Assembly: GCA_027886175.1 (NCBI GenBank)
Contig: JAJNNQ010000006.1
Coordinates: 4,154,001-4,218,000 of the forward strand
Direction of reading: 5' to 3'
Source: Phylloscopus collybita
Lineage: Eukaryota > Chordata > Aves > Passeriformes > Phylloscopidae
DNA: 64,000 nucleotides
The notes under the pieces: generated by a model
Database searches by the model: none
Told to the model about the DNA's origin: nothing
What the model saw: only the letters and a program-made list of their open reading frames with translations
In this document: positions 46,717-58,197 of the stretch, in pieces
Position numbering within the stretch: position 1 is the stretch's first letter
How the letters are laid out: each line of letters starts with the position of its first letter
Made by a program: the position numbers and the translations under genes

Positions 46717-49512
46717 CCAGCTGCTTAAATGTGTAAATAATCTTGGGAACAGCCACATGCTGAAGGAAAAAAGGAAAAATTGTACAATTTATTTTTTCAT
46801 GAAGGACAGAAAGCTGTTGGGAGACTTCAGCTTTTTCAGTATATTAAAACTAATTCTTACTATTTGATGATTTGTAAGGTCTCTTCCAAACCACATCAAA
46901 TTTTGACTATCATCAAAATTCACCCAGAAAAGGGAGTTTTCCTACACCATGCATTTTAAATTATTCAAATAAATGGGTTTTTTAAAACATTAACTGTAAC
47001 TTAAATAACCTCACTTCTTTTTTTTTTTTTTTTTTTTTTTTTCCTTTTTTTTTGGAAAAAAGAAATTATTATCAGGAAAAAAAATTAAAACCAAATTAGA
47101 TATCTACTTGTTTTAGAAAACAAGTAACTGTAATCCATTTCCTTCACTCACATTTATGTTTCTACACCCAGGTCAAGGAGCAACACACTGTGCTGTTTAT
47201 TGCATTAGCTACCACAATACAACATGGGCTGATTGGTCTGCATAAGTTCAGAGTAAGCAGGATATCTGTTCGGATTTTTAACTTTTCTCTGCTATTGATT
47301 CTGTCACTGACTAAACAGACAACATCCTACCCTGATCTCCTTTTCCTCACAACAATAAAACCTGGAATGCTTTACAGGTTGCGAGGATCCCCCATTCTGT
47401 ATAGGCAAAGGTGTAGCATCTTTTCCATCCCTGTGCATGTCCCTGTCTCACGTGTGACAGTGTTTGGCTTTGTGCTTTCATGTGCACTGTCTGTGCTTGG
47501 CACTGGAGGGAAGAAAAGCTCACAAAGATTGGTACTGAAAGTTATAAAATTCTGCTGGGAATGAATCCTAGCACCCCTAAGGCAAGAGCTGCCCTTGCTT
47601 TTGAATAAGAATGATAAATGTCTTCCAATGGGGTTAAAGTCTGCATTTGGAAGAGGTAAGGTGTTGTGCATTTTCCTCTCTTTTTTAAATCAGTGAAAAT
47701 TTCCCCATCAGTTTATAAAGCACAAAAATCTGGATGATCAGTTCTATTTACAAAGGCATATTAATTCAAGCTTACATTTAAACAATATCAAGTCTTTGAG
47801 AATTTTTCTTTGCTGTTAGTATTTATTTCATTATTTATGTAGTTTTTCTCTCCAAGGCAATAGGATCAGTAGGGTTTTGGTACAAATTTCTGGAATTATT
47901 TATTTTTAATCTTTAAAAGTCACACCTGGATTTTCTTAGCCTCTCTCCCTCCCACCCCTCCAGCCCAATGTCCATGACTTTTCAGAATACTTGTTAGTGG
48001 TGGCTTAGTGAGCTAATTAGCTAATTTCCTTTGGGAACACTGAAAAAAGCCAAAAGATTCAAATGATGGTTACCTAGAAACTAGAAAAGTATATTAAATA
48101 CATATATATTTTAATCTATGTGAGTTTTCTGATGACAGATTTTGTGTGTTTTAGAGAAAAAAAACAAACAACAACCCAATCTTAGTTTTTAATTATGATC
48201 ATCTTTTTGCATATCTCCATACTTCTTACAGACATCATTTTGACAAGCATAAACATACATTTTCTTGATGAAAATAATTTTCCTTTCATGATTACACTTG
48301 CTGACTCCTCATTACTTAAACTGCTAGAAAGAGATCTCAAGGGAGTGGCTTAGTCTATTCCTTTAAGGTCAAGAGCTTCACAAGTGGGTGTAAGTAATTG
48401 AGTTATAGGGCAAAGATGAGTAAAGCTTTTAGGAAGTTATGAAGAAAAATCCTCTTGATAAAGAAATGAATCTAATTTACAGAGTGTTGTTTTAGTACAT
48501 AAATTGTCTGATTATATTGTATCTCACAGGCAAATTTCATATTAATTGCTAAAAATGAAGGACCAGTTCTGACCCAGTTCCCATAATCCTTTTATCACAG
48601 AGTGGAGGAATTAGAGGTTCAATAACACTGATTGTGCCACAAAAATGAATTTTGAATTCTGTCTATGCTTGATTGCTGAAGTTTTGTCATGTAAGTATAG
48701 ATAAATTGTTGGGATGGCAGAGCACTATAGTTTTCTGGGGAGAATACTTTCAGCATCTTGGGTGGCAATTCTTTTGAACAGGTACAGAAATGTGTTTACA
48801 TCTACATCTCAGTCATGGGAAAATCAGTGAAGGAAAATTGGTACTTTTAGGTCACCACTTATCCCACCATAAAGTACTTCTGTAAAATAGATCAGATGAA
48901 TCCTGTTCCACAGCTTCTTCTGACTATAAAGGGAGTTCTTAACAACCTAGCCTCTCATGGCAATATCTGTTTGAGATCCTCACAGTGAGGGTTTAATTTA
49001 GCTGCATTAAGCAGGGGTATGTAATGCTGTGGAGGTTCACCGAGAGAATATTGCATGGGAAATAGTATGGCTCCACCCTGTATCTGTTCTCTGGACAATC
49101 AGCTGGATGTCAGATGGTGCAACCATGGAGTCTCCAATGAGATTACGTATGGGTAACTGTACTGATCTGGTGACATTATGTGAAATACAGACACCCTCTC
49201 TGTACACTGAATATTATTACTTTGCTTCCTGGAACATTTTCACCATATCCTTTACTGTTGTTTAGTCTTCTCATTCCAACCTCTTAGAAACACTTACAGT
49301 TCTGCTCAGTCTGTAATCCTGCTGCTTGACATGGGAGGAAAGTTTGTGCTTTTACTCCCAGATCATAAAACAGTCATTGAATAGCAACATGCTACTACAT
49401 CAAAGATAGCCTGGAAGAAGAATAAGGGAAGAAAAGAATTTTTTATGGAAATTAAGCAAAATAATTGCACTTTCAAAAAAGTCAGCTTCTTAGGTATTAA
49501 TCTCTAAGCTTA
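46717..49512. other. Unique AT-rich sequence with a poly-T tract
   Basis: T25 at 47018-47042 is followed by CC and T9. A 124-codon plus frame at 47190-47564 and a 99-codon minus frame at 47372-47671 overlap and look like nothing known. No transposon is recognised. Confidence 0.55.
47018..47053. repeat. Poly-T tract (T25-CC-T9)
   Basis: Two T runs separated by CC. Confidence 0.95.
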
Positions 49513-49651
49513 ATCACAGAGTCACAGAATACTCTGAGTTGGAAAAGAACTTCAAGGATCATGCAATCTAACTTTTAAGAGAATGGCCCATATACAGATG
49601 GAACCCACAACCTTGGTGTTGCCAGCACTGTGCTCCATCCAGCTGAGATAA
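49513..49651 (-). mobile_element. tRNA-Ile-derived SINE with CR1-like tail (TguSINE1-like)
   Basis: On the plus strand the left part reads ATCACAGAGTCACAGAATAC and GTTGGAAAAGAACTTCAAGG, an antisense CR1-type 3' tail. The right part contains GAACCCACAACCTTGG and TGCTCCATCCAGCTGAGAT, the antisense of a tRNA. On the sense strand the tRNA part shows an A-box-like ATCTCAGCTGGATGGAGCAC and a B-box-like GGTTCCATC, in the order expected of a tRNA-Ile-derived head. The element is therefore nearly full length, about 139 bp, on the minus strand. Such SINEs use CR1 machinery through the shared 3' end. The name is from memory of zebra finch repeats. Confidence 0.85.
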
Positions 49652-50687
49652 AATGCAATCTTTGTCATCGTCTACTGATGCAGAACTAAGAGCCTGCCCA
49701 GGACTGATCTGGGAACTAACCCTTTGACACTAATGCCTTGGTCATTGCTTTTGACTTTTCTCTGATTCAAGAGTGGAAGATGACTGATACTCTAAGTATG
49801 TTATTACTGCATATTGTTAATGAACCATCATCTTGAAAAAGGTTTCCACAGATATAGATGACAAAAATATCCACAGTGAAAACCAATATTTATTACAGAA
49901 AATATAGTTCTTACTTGTTATACTGTTCTAATAAAGATTTAAAATATATGACTTAGTGAATATTTGTCAAGATGGAGGCTTTTACCACTGGAGACAGTCT
50001 AGGCGTACTTATCCAGTTAGAGGCCCTGATGCTAGTCATACAAGATCTACCTGAGTTACTTTCAATATTTTTACCCATATGAATATTTTTGTGTACCCTC
50101 TGAAAATGTGTTGTTTTCACATATATGTATAATTTCTAAAAACATGTTTAGAAAAAATTACACCTAAGAAAAGGAAATTAAGAGCTATTTGCTAAAGAAC
50201 AGAAATGAAAACTTGCAGTTTTAGTCAGAGAAGTCAGTGGGACTACAAAAAAAAGTCAATTTCATACATAGTCAATATTGTCACATAAGTAGGATAATTT
50301 CAGAATATTAATAAATATTTAGACTCCAGAGGTGCAAACAAGAGACAAGAATATGGAGAAGTGGCAGACGAAGATGTGATAAGCCATATAAAACCACTAC
50401 ACAGAAGCTGTATGAAACAATAAAGAGTTAAAAAAAAAAAAAGTAAGAGTTTATTGATTTAGGTCAAAAGAGGATTCCATAGTTTTTCACCATGACACAG
50501 AAAGAAAACAAAGAAAGGGAATGTAGGTGTTAAGGAGATTGAGAAATTTATTTTTAATGAGTCCTGTCTGGTCCTTTCCCTTCCATCATAAATCTAGACA
50601 AGTAGTAAATACTTTTAGTTTTCTGGCCACACAGCTTGACTTGAATATATAAATTTCATTGTACATTATTCAGAAACTCAGCAATGC
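49652..50687. other. Unique AT-rich sequence, nothing recognised
   Basis: No repeat family or gene is visible apart from short A runs, the longest near 50430. Confidence 0.6.
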
Positions 50688-50940
50688 AAGGCCAGAATGG
50701 ATCATCAGATCATCTCGTCTGACCTGTGCTATAACCCCACAGAATTTTACCCAGCTGAGACCTATAATTTATGCTTGAATAATACATACAATAGCATTTC
50801 TCCTACAGCTTTTCTTTCCCAATCTTCTGAGAAACAGCTAGCCTCATTAAAGAATTTTCTGAACTCCTGTGATAACTGGAAGACGCAAAATGCCAAGATT
50901 TTAAAACAGAATCGTACCTCACCCTCAGTCCTGAATACCT
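50688..50940 (-). mobile_element. Old CR1-type LINE 3' fragment (diverged)
   Basis: The plus strand opens AAGGCCAGAATGGATCATCA and continues GATCATCTCGTCTGACCTG, TGCTATAACCCCACAGAATT. This pattern is like the ancient CR1-group tails that I recall as common in turtles and crocodilians (CCAGAAGGGACC..GATCATCTAGTCTGACCTCC). The match decays to the right of about 50770. If correct it predates the songbird CR1 copies elsewhere in the window and runs on the minus strand. Confidence 0.6.
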
Positions 50941-51204
50941 TTGGCTAAGTCAGGGTGAAAATTATTTTGATATAATTATTCATGTGTGCAGCATTCAGAG
51001 GATTATCTCTTTCCTTAGTGAAATGTGATCCGAACTTGTACTGAGCCAGTGCAACAGACCATAATGATGAGACAGTAATTTCAAGCAGAATTTAGATAGA
51101 GTTTAAGCACAGGTTTTGTTTGTAGAGACCTGTGTATTAGCAGGAGTGTCTGCTGTTTAACCCAAGCATGTATAATGACTTTCTATTACAATACCTCCTC
51201 TGTT

Positions 51205-51662
51205 TCATAGAGACATACAAGAGTTCTGGTCAGAAGGGACTTTTAAAGGTCACATAGTCCAACCACACTTAAATGAGCAGGGGCATCTTCAACTAGATCA
51301 GGTTGCTCAGCGCCCTATCCAACCTGACCCTCTGTGTTAGCAGGCATCTGGAATCCACCATTCCTCTAAGCAACCTGTTCTGGTCTTTTATCAACCTCAT
51401 TGTAAAAACTTATTTCTTATATGTAATCTAAACTGATTATCTGTCAGGTTAAAATCATTATCCCTTGTCGTACAGCAACAGGCCCTGCTAAAAAGTCTGT
51501 CCCCATCTTTCTCATAAGCCCTTTTTTAAGTACTGGAAGGTGCTGTAAAATTTCCCTGGAGCCTTCTCCAGGCTGAACAGCCCCAACTTGCTCAACCTTT
51601 CAACACAGGAGAGGTGTTCTCACTCTCTGATCATTTTTGTGGGCTTCTTCTGGACCTGTGAA
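51205..51662 (-). mobile_element. CR1 LINE 3' fragment
   Basis: Antisense CR1 order is clear on plus: CATAGAGACATACAAGAG, CAGAAGGGACTTTTAAAGGT, CACATAGTCCAACCACACTT, ATCAGGTTGCTCAGCGCCCT, then CTTCTCCAGGCTGAACAGCC and TCTGATCATTTTTGTGGGCT. About 458 bases of 3' region survive, with the truncated 5' side on the right. Substitutions and small gaps are frequent, so it is older than the copy at 46299-46716 by eye. Confidence 0.92.
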
Positions 51663-54302
51663 CCACTTGTAAATTGTCATTTCTGTGGACATGGGTAAGA
51701 AAGCATCATTCTCACTGAATTTTAGTGTGTCACTTTGAAAGGTTAGTTATTGAACAGGTGGAAGACTGATAACTGTTCACTTGAAAGAGTATTTTAGAAA
51801 TGTGAAGACTAGTGAGAATTTGATCTTCACACCATGCCATGGTCAGTGAGTAGGGGCTTGTCATATGCTACAGGAGCATCAGAAGAGATGTAAGATTTAT
51901 GTCATTTTCCTACCAATTCTGGGTTTCACATAATAAATCATTTACTACTCTTGCATGTCTGTACATTTCTTACTGAGGTTCCCAAATGAATTTGTACCAT
52001 TGTGGTGTATATAAAAAGAAACATGAAACATACCCTTTTCCTTAAAGTTCATCCAAAATGTTATTAAAAACTTCACATAACCATTATGTTGCTGATCTTC
52101 CCACTTCATCTTTCTCTGTCCTTGCTTTATTAGTCATGGAATTATTGCTTCTTATGTATATAATTTTTGTTTGCCTATGAAGAACTCTTTATCTTCCCAT
52201 AATTCCTGTAAAAAAATTATCCTGTTTTCAAACCTTTACTGTTGGTCTTTTCTTCTCAAACTAGCAAAACAAATTTCAAGAACACTGGCAGTTTTAGATA
52301 AACTCAAAGCAGCAATATTTTAAACATCATTAGCTATAAATTTGAAAACAAGTAAATCACAATAAAATTAAGTTTTGTTCCCACAAAAAATATATTTTTT
52401 GCATTTTTATATTCTACATTTACCTATTTGATGATGGTTAATAGATTGGAATGGGAAAAAATTTTCTTAACCATGTATAAATTAAAATTGACTATTTTTT
52501 TTTCCTCTGATGACAAAAGGAATACTTCATACAGGACCTGAGCAAGCAAAAAAAAGAGAAAAAAGTTGTGATCAAATTATTTTCTCTTTTTAAATGATTC
52601 ACAAGTATTTTACATGGAATGACCATAATGATATCTAATTCATATTATAAAACATGCCATTTCAGGCTGGGTAAAAACTGAAAAATGAAATTTCCTTTCT
52701 ATCCTAGGAAGTTCATTGAATTAAAACTTTTCCTTAAAGGAACTCACATTATAAAATTGTTTTTTAATGTAAAAAATTTAACAGTAAAATATTACTGAAG
52801 AGTGTGTTTGATAGATCTTGTTACACAACAGAACAACCATATTGTCTTCTGTGCACATTATATTTTGAGAAAAGTTAGTTATGCATGAGAATATCCTACA
52901 AATTTTGAGATGAAACTAAGCCAGAATCCTGTTCATATTATTCATACATGGCTCGTGGTTCACTGAACTGTAACAATGCAAGTCATTTCACAAAGTCTTT
53001 TAATGTTAAACTGGCAGGGCTACTTTTGCAAGGCTTTTCTACGCTAGCTCAATCCTTGATCTCCTTTGTGTAGAAATGCCAAGAATATCAACTTTTGTTT
53101 ATGAGTTCTAATAGATATTATTTTCCATTTAAGAACAAGTCTGAAAAGAGCATGTACCCTCCAATTCTTTGTCTCTTGTAGTTCTTAGAATGATACTGGA
53201 ACATCAGAAGTAATTAAACAAAATTGTATTGTAAATCCCTAGATAAAAGTGTGACTAATGATTAATTCTCTGGTATTTTGTCAAAACCCTTCTCATAATT
53301 TCAAAGCTCTAGTCAATATTCACATAGCTAATTCTCTCTAAGTAAATTCTTCTTTCCACTAGGAAAATGTTTGTGTGCTGTTTATTAAATAATTTCTTAA
53401 AGTTCTGAGGATAAGGTTTCTGTAGTTGTTTTTCTTTACTATTTTTTAGCTTTGATTTTGAAAAGAGTATATATTTTGAGAGTCATACTAAGGGATTTAA
53501 TTTTTACATGTATACGTATTTCTTTCTCACATCAAGAAGATGAAGAAGACTTATTTTCCATAAAGATATAAAAATCTAATGCTACCTTTTATATGGTTTA
53601 TGCTTCAGTTAAAAGAGAAGTTTTTCAAAAGAAGAGCTTTCAGAATTATGCATCTTAAGCCATAAGTGCGCAAAAAATAGATACAATAAATGCAATTTTC
53701 AAGTCTACTTTTCTGATATATACTTATAACACATTAAACTCTTACCTTGCTGTCTTTCTTTCAAATCCCCAGCTATTCTTACATCTCATTCTGTTGCCTC
53801 TGTTATCTGTTGCTCTGCATGTCTTTGAATTGAAACTACAAAACTAAGCAGACAAATTCAACTAATTTACTGAAAACAATGCTTTCATCCAAGCAAGGTT
53901 TTTAATGGCCCATATAGTAACAAATTTCACTGGGTATTTTAATGTTGAATATTTTTTCCTTCTGTTAGTTTAAAGTGACTCTATTTGATGGTCAGATTCT
54001 GACAAACTTTTTTTTTTTCTTTTGTATTGATTAGAATTTTAAATCTGAATGAGATTTCAAAGACACTGAGATTAATCAGTCTTTCAATAACAATTATCAA
54101 AAATTAAATTCAACATTTCATTTTTTACACTGCAATATGAAACCTGGAGAATTTCAGTTTATTCCTTTGTCTACATGAATTTATTTACTTTGCCTCTGTT
54201 TTGTTACCTTAGACATTCCTTTATTTTCTAGACACAGAAATAAAAATGTACAATAACTTACAGTACTCAAAGACTACTATGAACAAGAAAATGTTTGCTT
54301 TA

Positions 54303-54304
<2 letters not shown>
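51663..54304. other. Unique very AT-rich sequence, nothing recognised
   Basis: These 2.6 kb hold only short homopolymer runs. No gene, LTR, CR1 or SINE is recognised. Confidence 0.6.

Positions 54305-54341
<37 letters not shown>
54305..54341. repeat. T37 homopolymer abutting a CR1 fragment
   Basis: An uninterrupted run of 37 T residues ends one or two bases before the plus-strand CR1 fragment. CR1 has no poly-A tail and the run lies on its 5' side, so the two probably have separate origins. Confidence 0.95.
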
Positions 54342-54342
<1 letters not shown>

Positions 54343-54345
<3 letters not shown>

Positions 54346-54520
54346 TAAAGGTCACTGAAAAGTGGAACAGGTTGCACAGAGCATTGTGGATCCTCCATCT
54401 GTGGAGATTTTCAAAATAATCTGACTGGACACATCCCTGTGCAGGGAAGTTTGGCCTAAATGACCTCCAAGTGTCCTTTACAACTTCAGCTATTCTATGT
54501 GTCTCTGTTATTTTACATGC
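54343..54520 (+). mobile_element. CR1 LINE 3' fragment
   Basis: This is the sense view of the CR1 3' end. The blocks are GGAACAGGTTGCACAGAGCA, GTGGATCCTCCATCTGTGGA, CTGGACACATCCCTGTGCAG and GGCCTAAATGACCTCCAAGT. It ends in a TATTCTATGTGTCTCTG-type terminal repeat near 54510. It is strongly 5' truncated, at about 180 bp. Confidence 0.92.
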
Positions 54521-55781
54521 CATTCAGTATGTCTTCTCTTATTGTTCTGATGAGATTGAGACAGAGATGAAACCATAAAAATTTTGTATGTAAGGAATCA
54601 TATTTTACAGGACAAGGGAGGTTTAAGTTGTCAAGAGGAACACATGTGAAACAAATTGTATTATGACAATATGGTGTTTCAAATGAGTTTGCGTGAGAAA
54701 CCTGAGAACTACCTGTACCTTGAAGATGCGGAGCTGAAGAAGAATGTGAATGTCTACATTTGAGAAGAAAAAGTCAGTGTAGAATTCTTCTCATTCAGCC
54801 TCAGAGACCTATATAGAGATATATTTGGCTGAATTTCTCTCCATAGGTTCCCTTCCTAGTTAGAAAAGACGAGGAATAGACCTTCCTACAGAGCAAAAGC
54901 TGGATTCTGTTTCATACTTTGACAGTAAATTAAGATATGCTGTGTCTTTGAAATTCATGATTTTGGTGTGGATTATAAAAAAATCTAGGGTGAAAGTTCA
55001 CATTTAAAGAATAGGTGTCTCTCTTCCAAGGCCTAGAGACCTTAGAGCAAGTAAACTTTTCAGAAAGTTGTTATTAATTTGGGTTCATAACAAAGTGTTC
55101 CTTTACCACATTTACTCATTTAGAATTTTTCTGTAATGCTGGTTTGACTGACTTTGTTTTTGATTTATACCACAGAAATTACCCTGGTGAGATATGACAC
55201 AGCTCACTTTGACTCAGGAATGGCAAATAGAAATAAACCTTAGCAACACAAATCCCACAAATACCTAAGTATTGATTAATTGTTGGAGACGTGGGGATAC
55301 CAAAAAGAGCTGGAGCATGTCCTGTATATTGCACGTATAGTCAATCTAGAAGGGATTTGGCCTACTTGCCAGTCAGTGTGTATCTGGAGGCCAGAAATGA
55401 TCCTGGTATTAATGCCTTAGGTGGTTTAGAGGTCACCAGATTAGCACATAAATTTAAGGAATAGATGGATACCTAGAGAGAACTATGTTTAGACACCCAT
55501 CAGGATAACAGATCTGTACAGCTTAGCAACAAACTATCTCTATTTATGGACTTTATAGAGACTTTCTGGAAAAAAGGTGATTCAGACAGAGATTTAAGTG
55601 CATGTTGTGAAGGTACACATCTATATACTTAGATAGCTCTGCTACACATCTTGTGGTGCCTAGTAATAGAAGCCTCCATCTCTCACAACTCTTTTATTAT
55701 CTAAGTTTATGTCAAATAGAAATAAGCTTTTAAATTTTAATTAATGGGAATTTCTAAACTGTATGCTCTTCAAACCTCATG
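54521..55781. other. Unique AT-rich sequence, nothing recognised
   Basis: No repeat family or gene is visible. The stretch ends at the duplication flanking the next LTR. Confidence 0.6.
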
Positions 55782-55787
55782 TCTATT
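55782..55787. repeat. Target-site duplication, left copy (TCTATT)
   Basis: TCTATT precedes the LTR and recurs exactly at 56101-56106, a 6-bp duplication. Confidence 0.65.
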
Positions 55788-56100
55788 TGTAGGAACTGAC
55801 AGTGGTCAAAGAGAAAATATTGAGGCATCAGGCCGCAGTGGAGTCTGTGGGAGTGCTTACTTTCCCACACTGTGTTGTGAGAAGATATTCTAAATTTCTA
55901 ATCTCGCATCTGCTGTCCTAAGTGATTTGTTTACTTGCAAAGATATTTACTGAGAGGCGTTGGTCTGCAACAACCAATTGGTCCAATCGTACCATAACAC
56001 TGTATAAAAAGGATGTGCCTTTTAATAAACATTGCTTTTAAGCCCTCCAAGAGGATTTGGAGTAATATCATTATTAAAGTCATCCCTAATAATAACGATA
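55788..56100 (+). mobile_element. ERVK-like solo LTR
   Basis: The 313-bp element starts TGTAGGAAC and ends AACGATA, one base from a canonical ACA end. An exact 6-bp duplication TCTATT flanks it. Promoter-like signals are compact: a CCAAT box at 55973-55977 and again near 55983, TATAAAAA at 56003-56010, and AATAAA at 56024-56029. The short TATA-to-AATAAA distance resembles the LTR at 28464-28754, but I see no close sequence identity between them. No internal region adjoins it. The ends are less certain than those of the other solo LTRs because of the altered 3' terminus. Confidence 0.72.
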
Positions 56101-56106
56101 TCTATT
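56101..56106. repeat. Target-site duplication, right copy (TCTATT)
   Basis: Exact repeat of 55782-55787. Confidence 0.65.
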
Positions 56107-56627
56107 TACTGTGACTAGCTACTATTTATCCCATTTATCAGAGTCCTCCAAAATATGTAAACATTTAATTATACAGACAGATGTCTGTAGGTATTCAGAG
56201 AAATGCTAGGACATTTATTTTTTTATTGAATTTATTGAGAATTAAGTATTTTGAAAAGGATTTCAAACATCCCCCCAAGCCTTGGTAGGAAGAATACAAT
56301 TAGTTCATGATCAGTAGTGTTGATTTTTAGCTAGACAACATCCCCCGGCAGAAAAAAAAAAAAATCAAATTCTTCAGGAATATCCACAAAAATAAGACCC
56401 TGATTATGAACTGCACCCCAATCTAAAAAGAAATATCTTCAGAGGAACCCTTTGTTTCCAAATCCAATTCCAGTCCATAAACCAATATTCAGTGTATACA
56501 TAGAGAACAACCTGGGAATACGCTAGAATATAATTATGAATGCCACAAAATTTCAAGACACCAAGATCTGTGTTAATGTCAAGTACAGAAGAACTTTGCT
56601 TCTTAACCTTTATTCTTAAAAGGTGAA
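56107..56627. other. Unique AT-rich sequence
   Basis: Nothing is recognised except an A13 run near 56352. Confidence 0.55.
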
Positions 56628-56737
56628 GGATAGGATAGGATAGGGTAGGGTAGGGTAGGGTAGGGTAGGGTAGGAAAGGAAAGGAAAGGAAAGGAAAGGA
56701 AAGGAAAGGAAAGGAAAGGAAAGGAAAGGAAAGGAAA

Positions 56738-56772
<35 letters not shown>

Positions 56773-56790
56773 AGAAAATAGAAAATGGAA
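56628..56790. repeat. Four-part compound microsatellite
   Basis: In order there are three copies of GGATA (56628-56642), six of GGGTA (56643-56672), about fourteen of GGAAA (56673-56742) and five of GGAAAAT. Two or three AGAAAAT-type copies bring it to about 56790. Most adjoining units differ by one or two bases or by an insertion of two, suggesting stepwise mutation and re-expansion from one ancestral array. The overlapping minus-strand frames of 168 and 99 codons are artefacts of this array. Confidence 0.95.
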
Positions 56791-57010
56791 AGTAATAAGG
56801 GAGAGAAGAAAGAAAAAGGAAAAAAAGGGATTTGAAAGTGGAAAATTTATCCCAAGAACTGAGTAATTTGGGGACAATTTCATAGGACCAGTCTTGCAGC
56901 ATTTACGCAAGCAACAGTTTTTCTTCCTTCACTGGAGTTCATTCAGTTACATATCATCTTCTTTTTCAAGAGCTTTTTCAAGCTCTTCTAATGCTGTTTC
57001 ATTTTGAATT

Positions 57011-57116
57011 AGTATTAGTATTAGTATTAGTATTAGTATTAGTATTTATTAGTATTAGTATTAGTATTAGTATTAGTATTAGTATTAGTATTAGTATTAG
57101 TATTAGTATTAGTATT
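57011..57116. repeat. (AGTATT)n microsatellite, about 17 copies
   Basis: A six-base AGTATT array is interrupted once by a shortened, altered unit at 57041-57050. It differs by one base from the TAATAG/AGTAAT array at 21068. Confidence 0.95.
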
Positions 57117-58134
57117 GATAGGGTCAGGGTTTCATCATGAAGTTATTTGAAGTATAATCCTAACTCCAAATAACTCAAAGCTTTGTTGAAACCTATATCC
57201 AAAACCAGTTACATTACACAGACTTTGTGTGTGATTTTTATGTGAAAAAAAATGACATGATTTACCTCCACCTTCTACCTTCTCTATTAAAAATAATTGC
57301 TATACACATATTTACTATTATAAGACAGAATATTTATTTTTTTTCCCTGTCAAGTACCTGTTAAATCTATAAAGAAACTGTGGAAGTTCAGGAATTTCAG
57401 GAGTTATCCTGGGGCTCTTTATCACCTTTTCTTTTCCATAGAATGGTATAAAAATTGATGATACTATCTAGAGTATATTTATATTTATCCTCATTTGTAA
57501 TGAATATTTCAAGTAGTAAAAGCCTTATAATTATCAATATTGAACATTTGTGTTTAAAGTTAGCAGAGTATAACACACTTTCTTTTACAGAAAATTTTCT
57601 TAGATTTATTCTCAATGTGAAACTCAGGTTTTCTTGAAATAGTTTGCAGTTTTATTTTTTCCCTACACTTTCTTCTTGAGCTTTTAAGTCTGTAGCATTA
57701 TATGGGAGAAAAGAAGATGGATTTTACTGACATCAAAATGTCTCTCCCAATGCAAAAGGTGTAATCTGTTCCCTAGTAAATGCAAAATATATGGTAACGA
57801 TCCCAAGTTTATAACTGTCTCTTGTTTTATAATTCATTGTCTCAAGAATGGACACAGAAATATTTGAAAGATTAGTTACAAAGCATAGTTTGCTTCTTGT
57901 GAAATCTGTTCAGTTTTATAGGTATGAAAAGAGACATCAGACATAAATAACACCAAGACTGAACTGTTGTGCAAATGGTGTGTGCAAGATACAACAGCAA
58001 TACTGTATTTGTGCCCAACTGCAATTTCTTTGTTAAAGCTCTAGACTCCAACTCAACATAATGCTATCTGATAAGAAGCATGGATAGAGGCAAAGGAAAT
58101 TAGGCTTCTGGCGGTTCCTAAAAAGAGTGTTTCC

Positions 58135-58144
58135 TTTTTTTTTT

Positions 58145-58177
<33 letters not shown>

Positions 58178-58197
58178 TCTTTTTTTTTCTTTTTTTC
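58135..58197. repeat. T-rich tract with sparse C
   Basis: T runs of 8 to 24 bases are separated by single C or CTTC interruptions over about 60 bases. Confidence 0.95.

Noticed and set aside
47190..47671. Overlapping 124-codon plus and 99-codon minus frames as a gene
   Set aside because: No familiar motif, no splice or promoter context, and frames of this size are expected occasionally in 64 kb.
49575..49651. tRNA gene on the minus strand
   Set aside because: The tRNA-like part lacks an intact acceptor stem and continues into a CR1-like tail, as expected of a SINE head.
56628..56672. TAGGG repeats as interstitial telomere sequence
   Set aside because: The vertebrate telomere unit is the hexamer TTAGGG. 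This is a five-base unit grading into GGATA and GGAAA.
56404..56910. Minus-strand frames of 168 and 99 codons
   Set aside because: They read through the compound microsatellite, with no domain in the non-repeat parts.
21068..57116. CRISPR-like arrays
   Set aside because: The regular repeats are microsatellites with 5-7 base units and no unique spacers.
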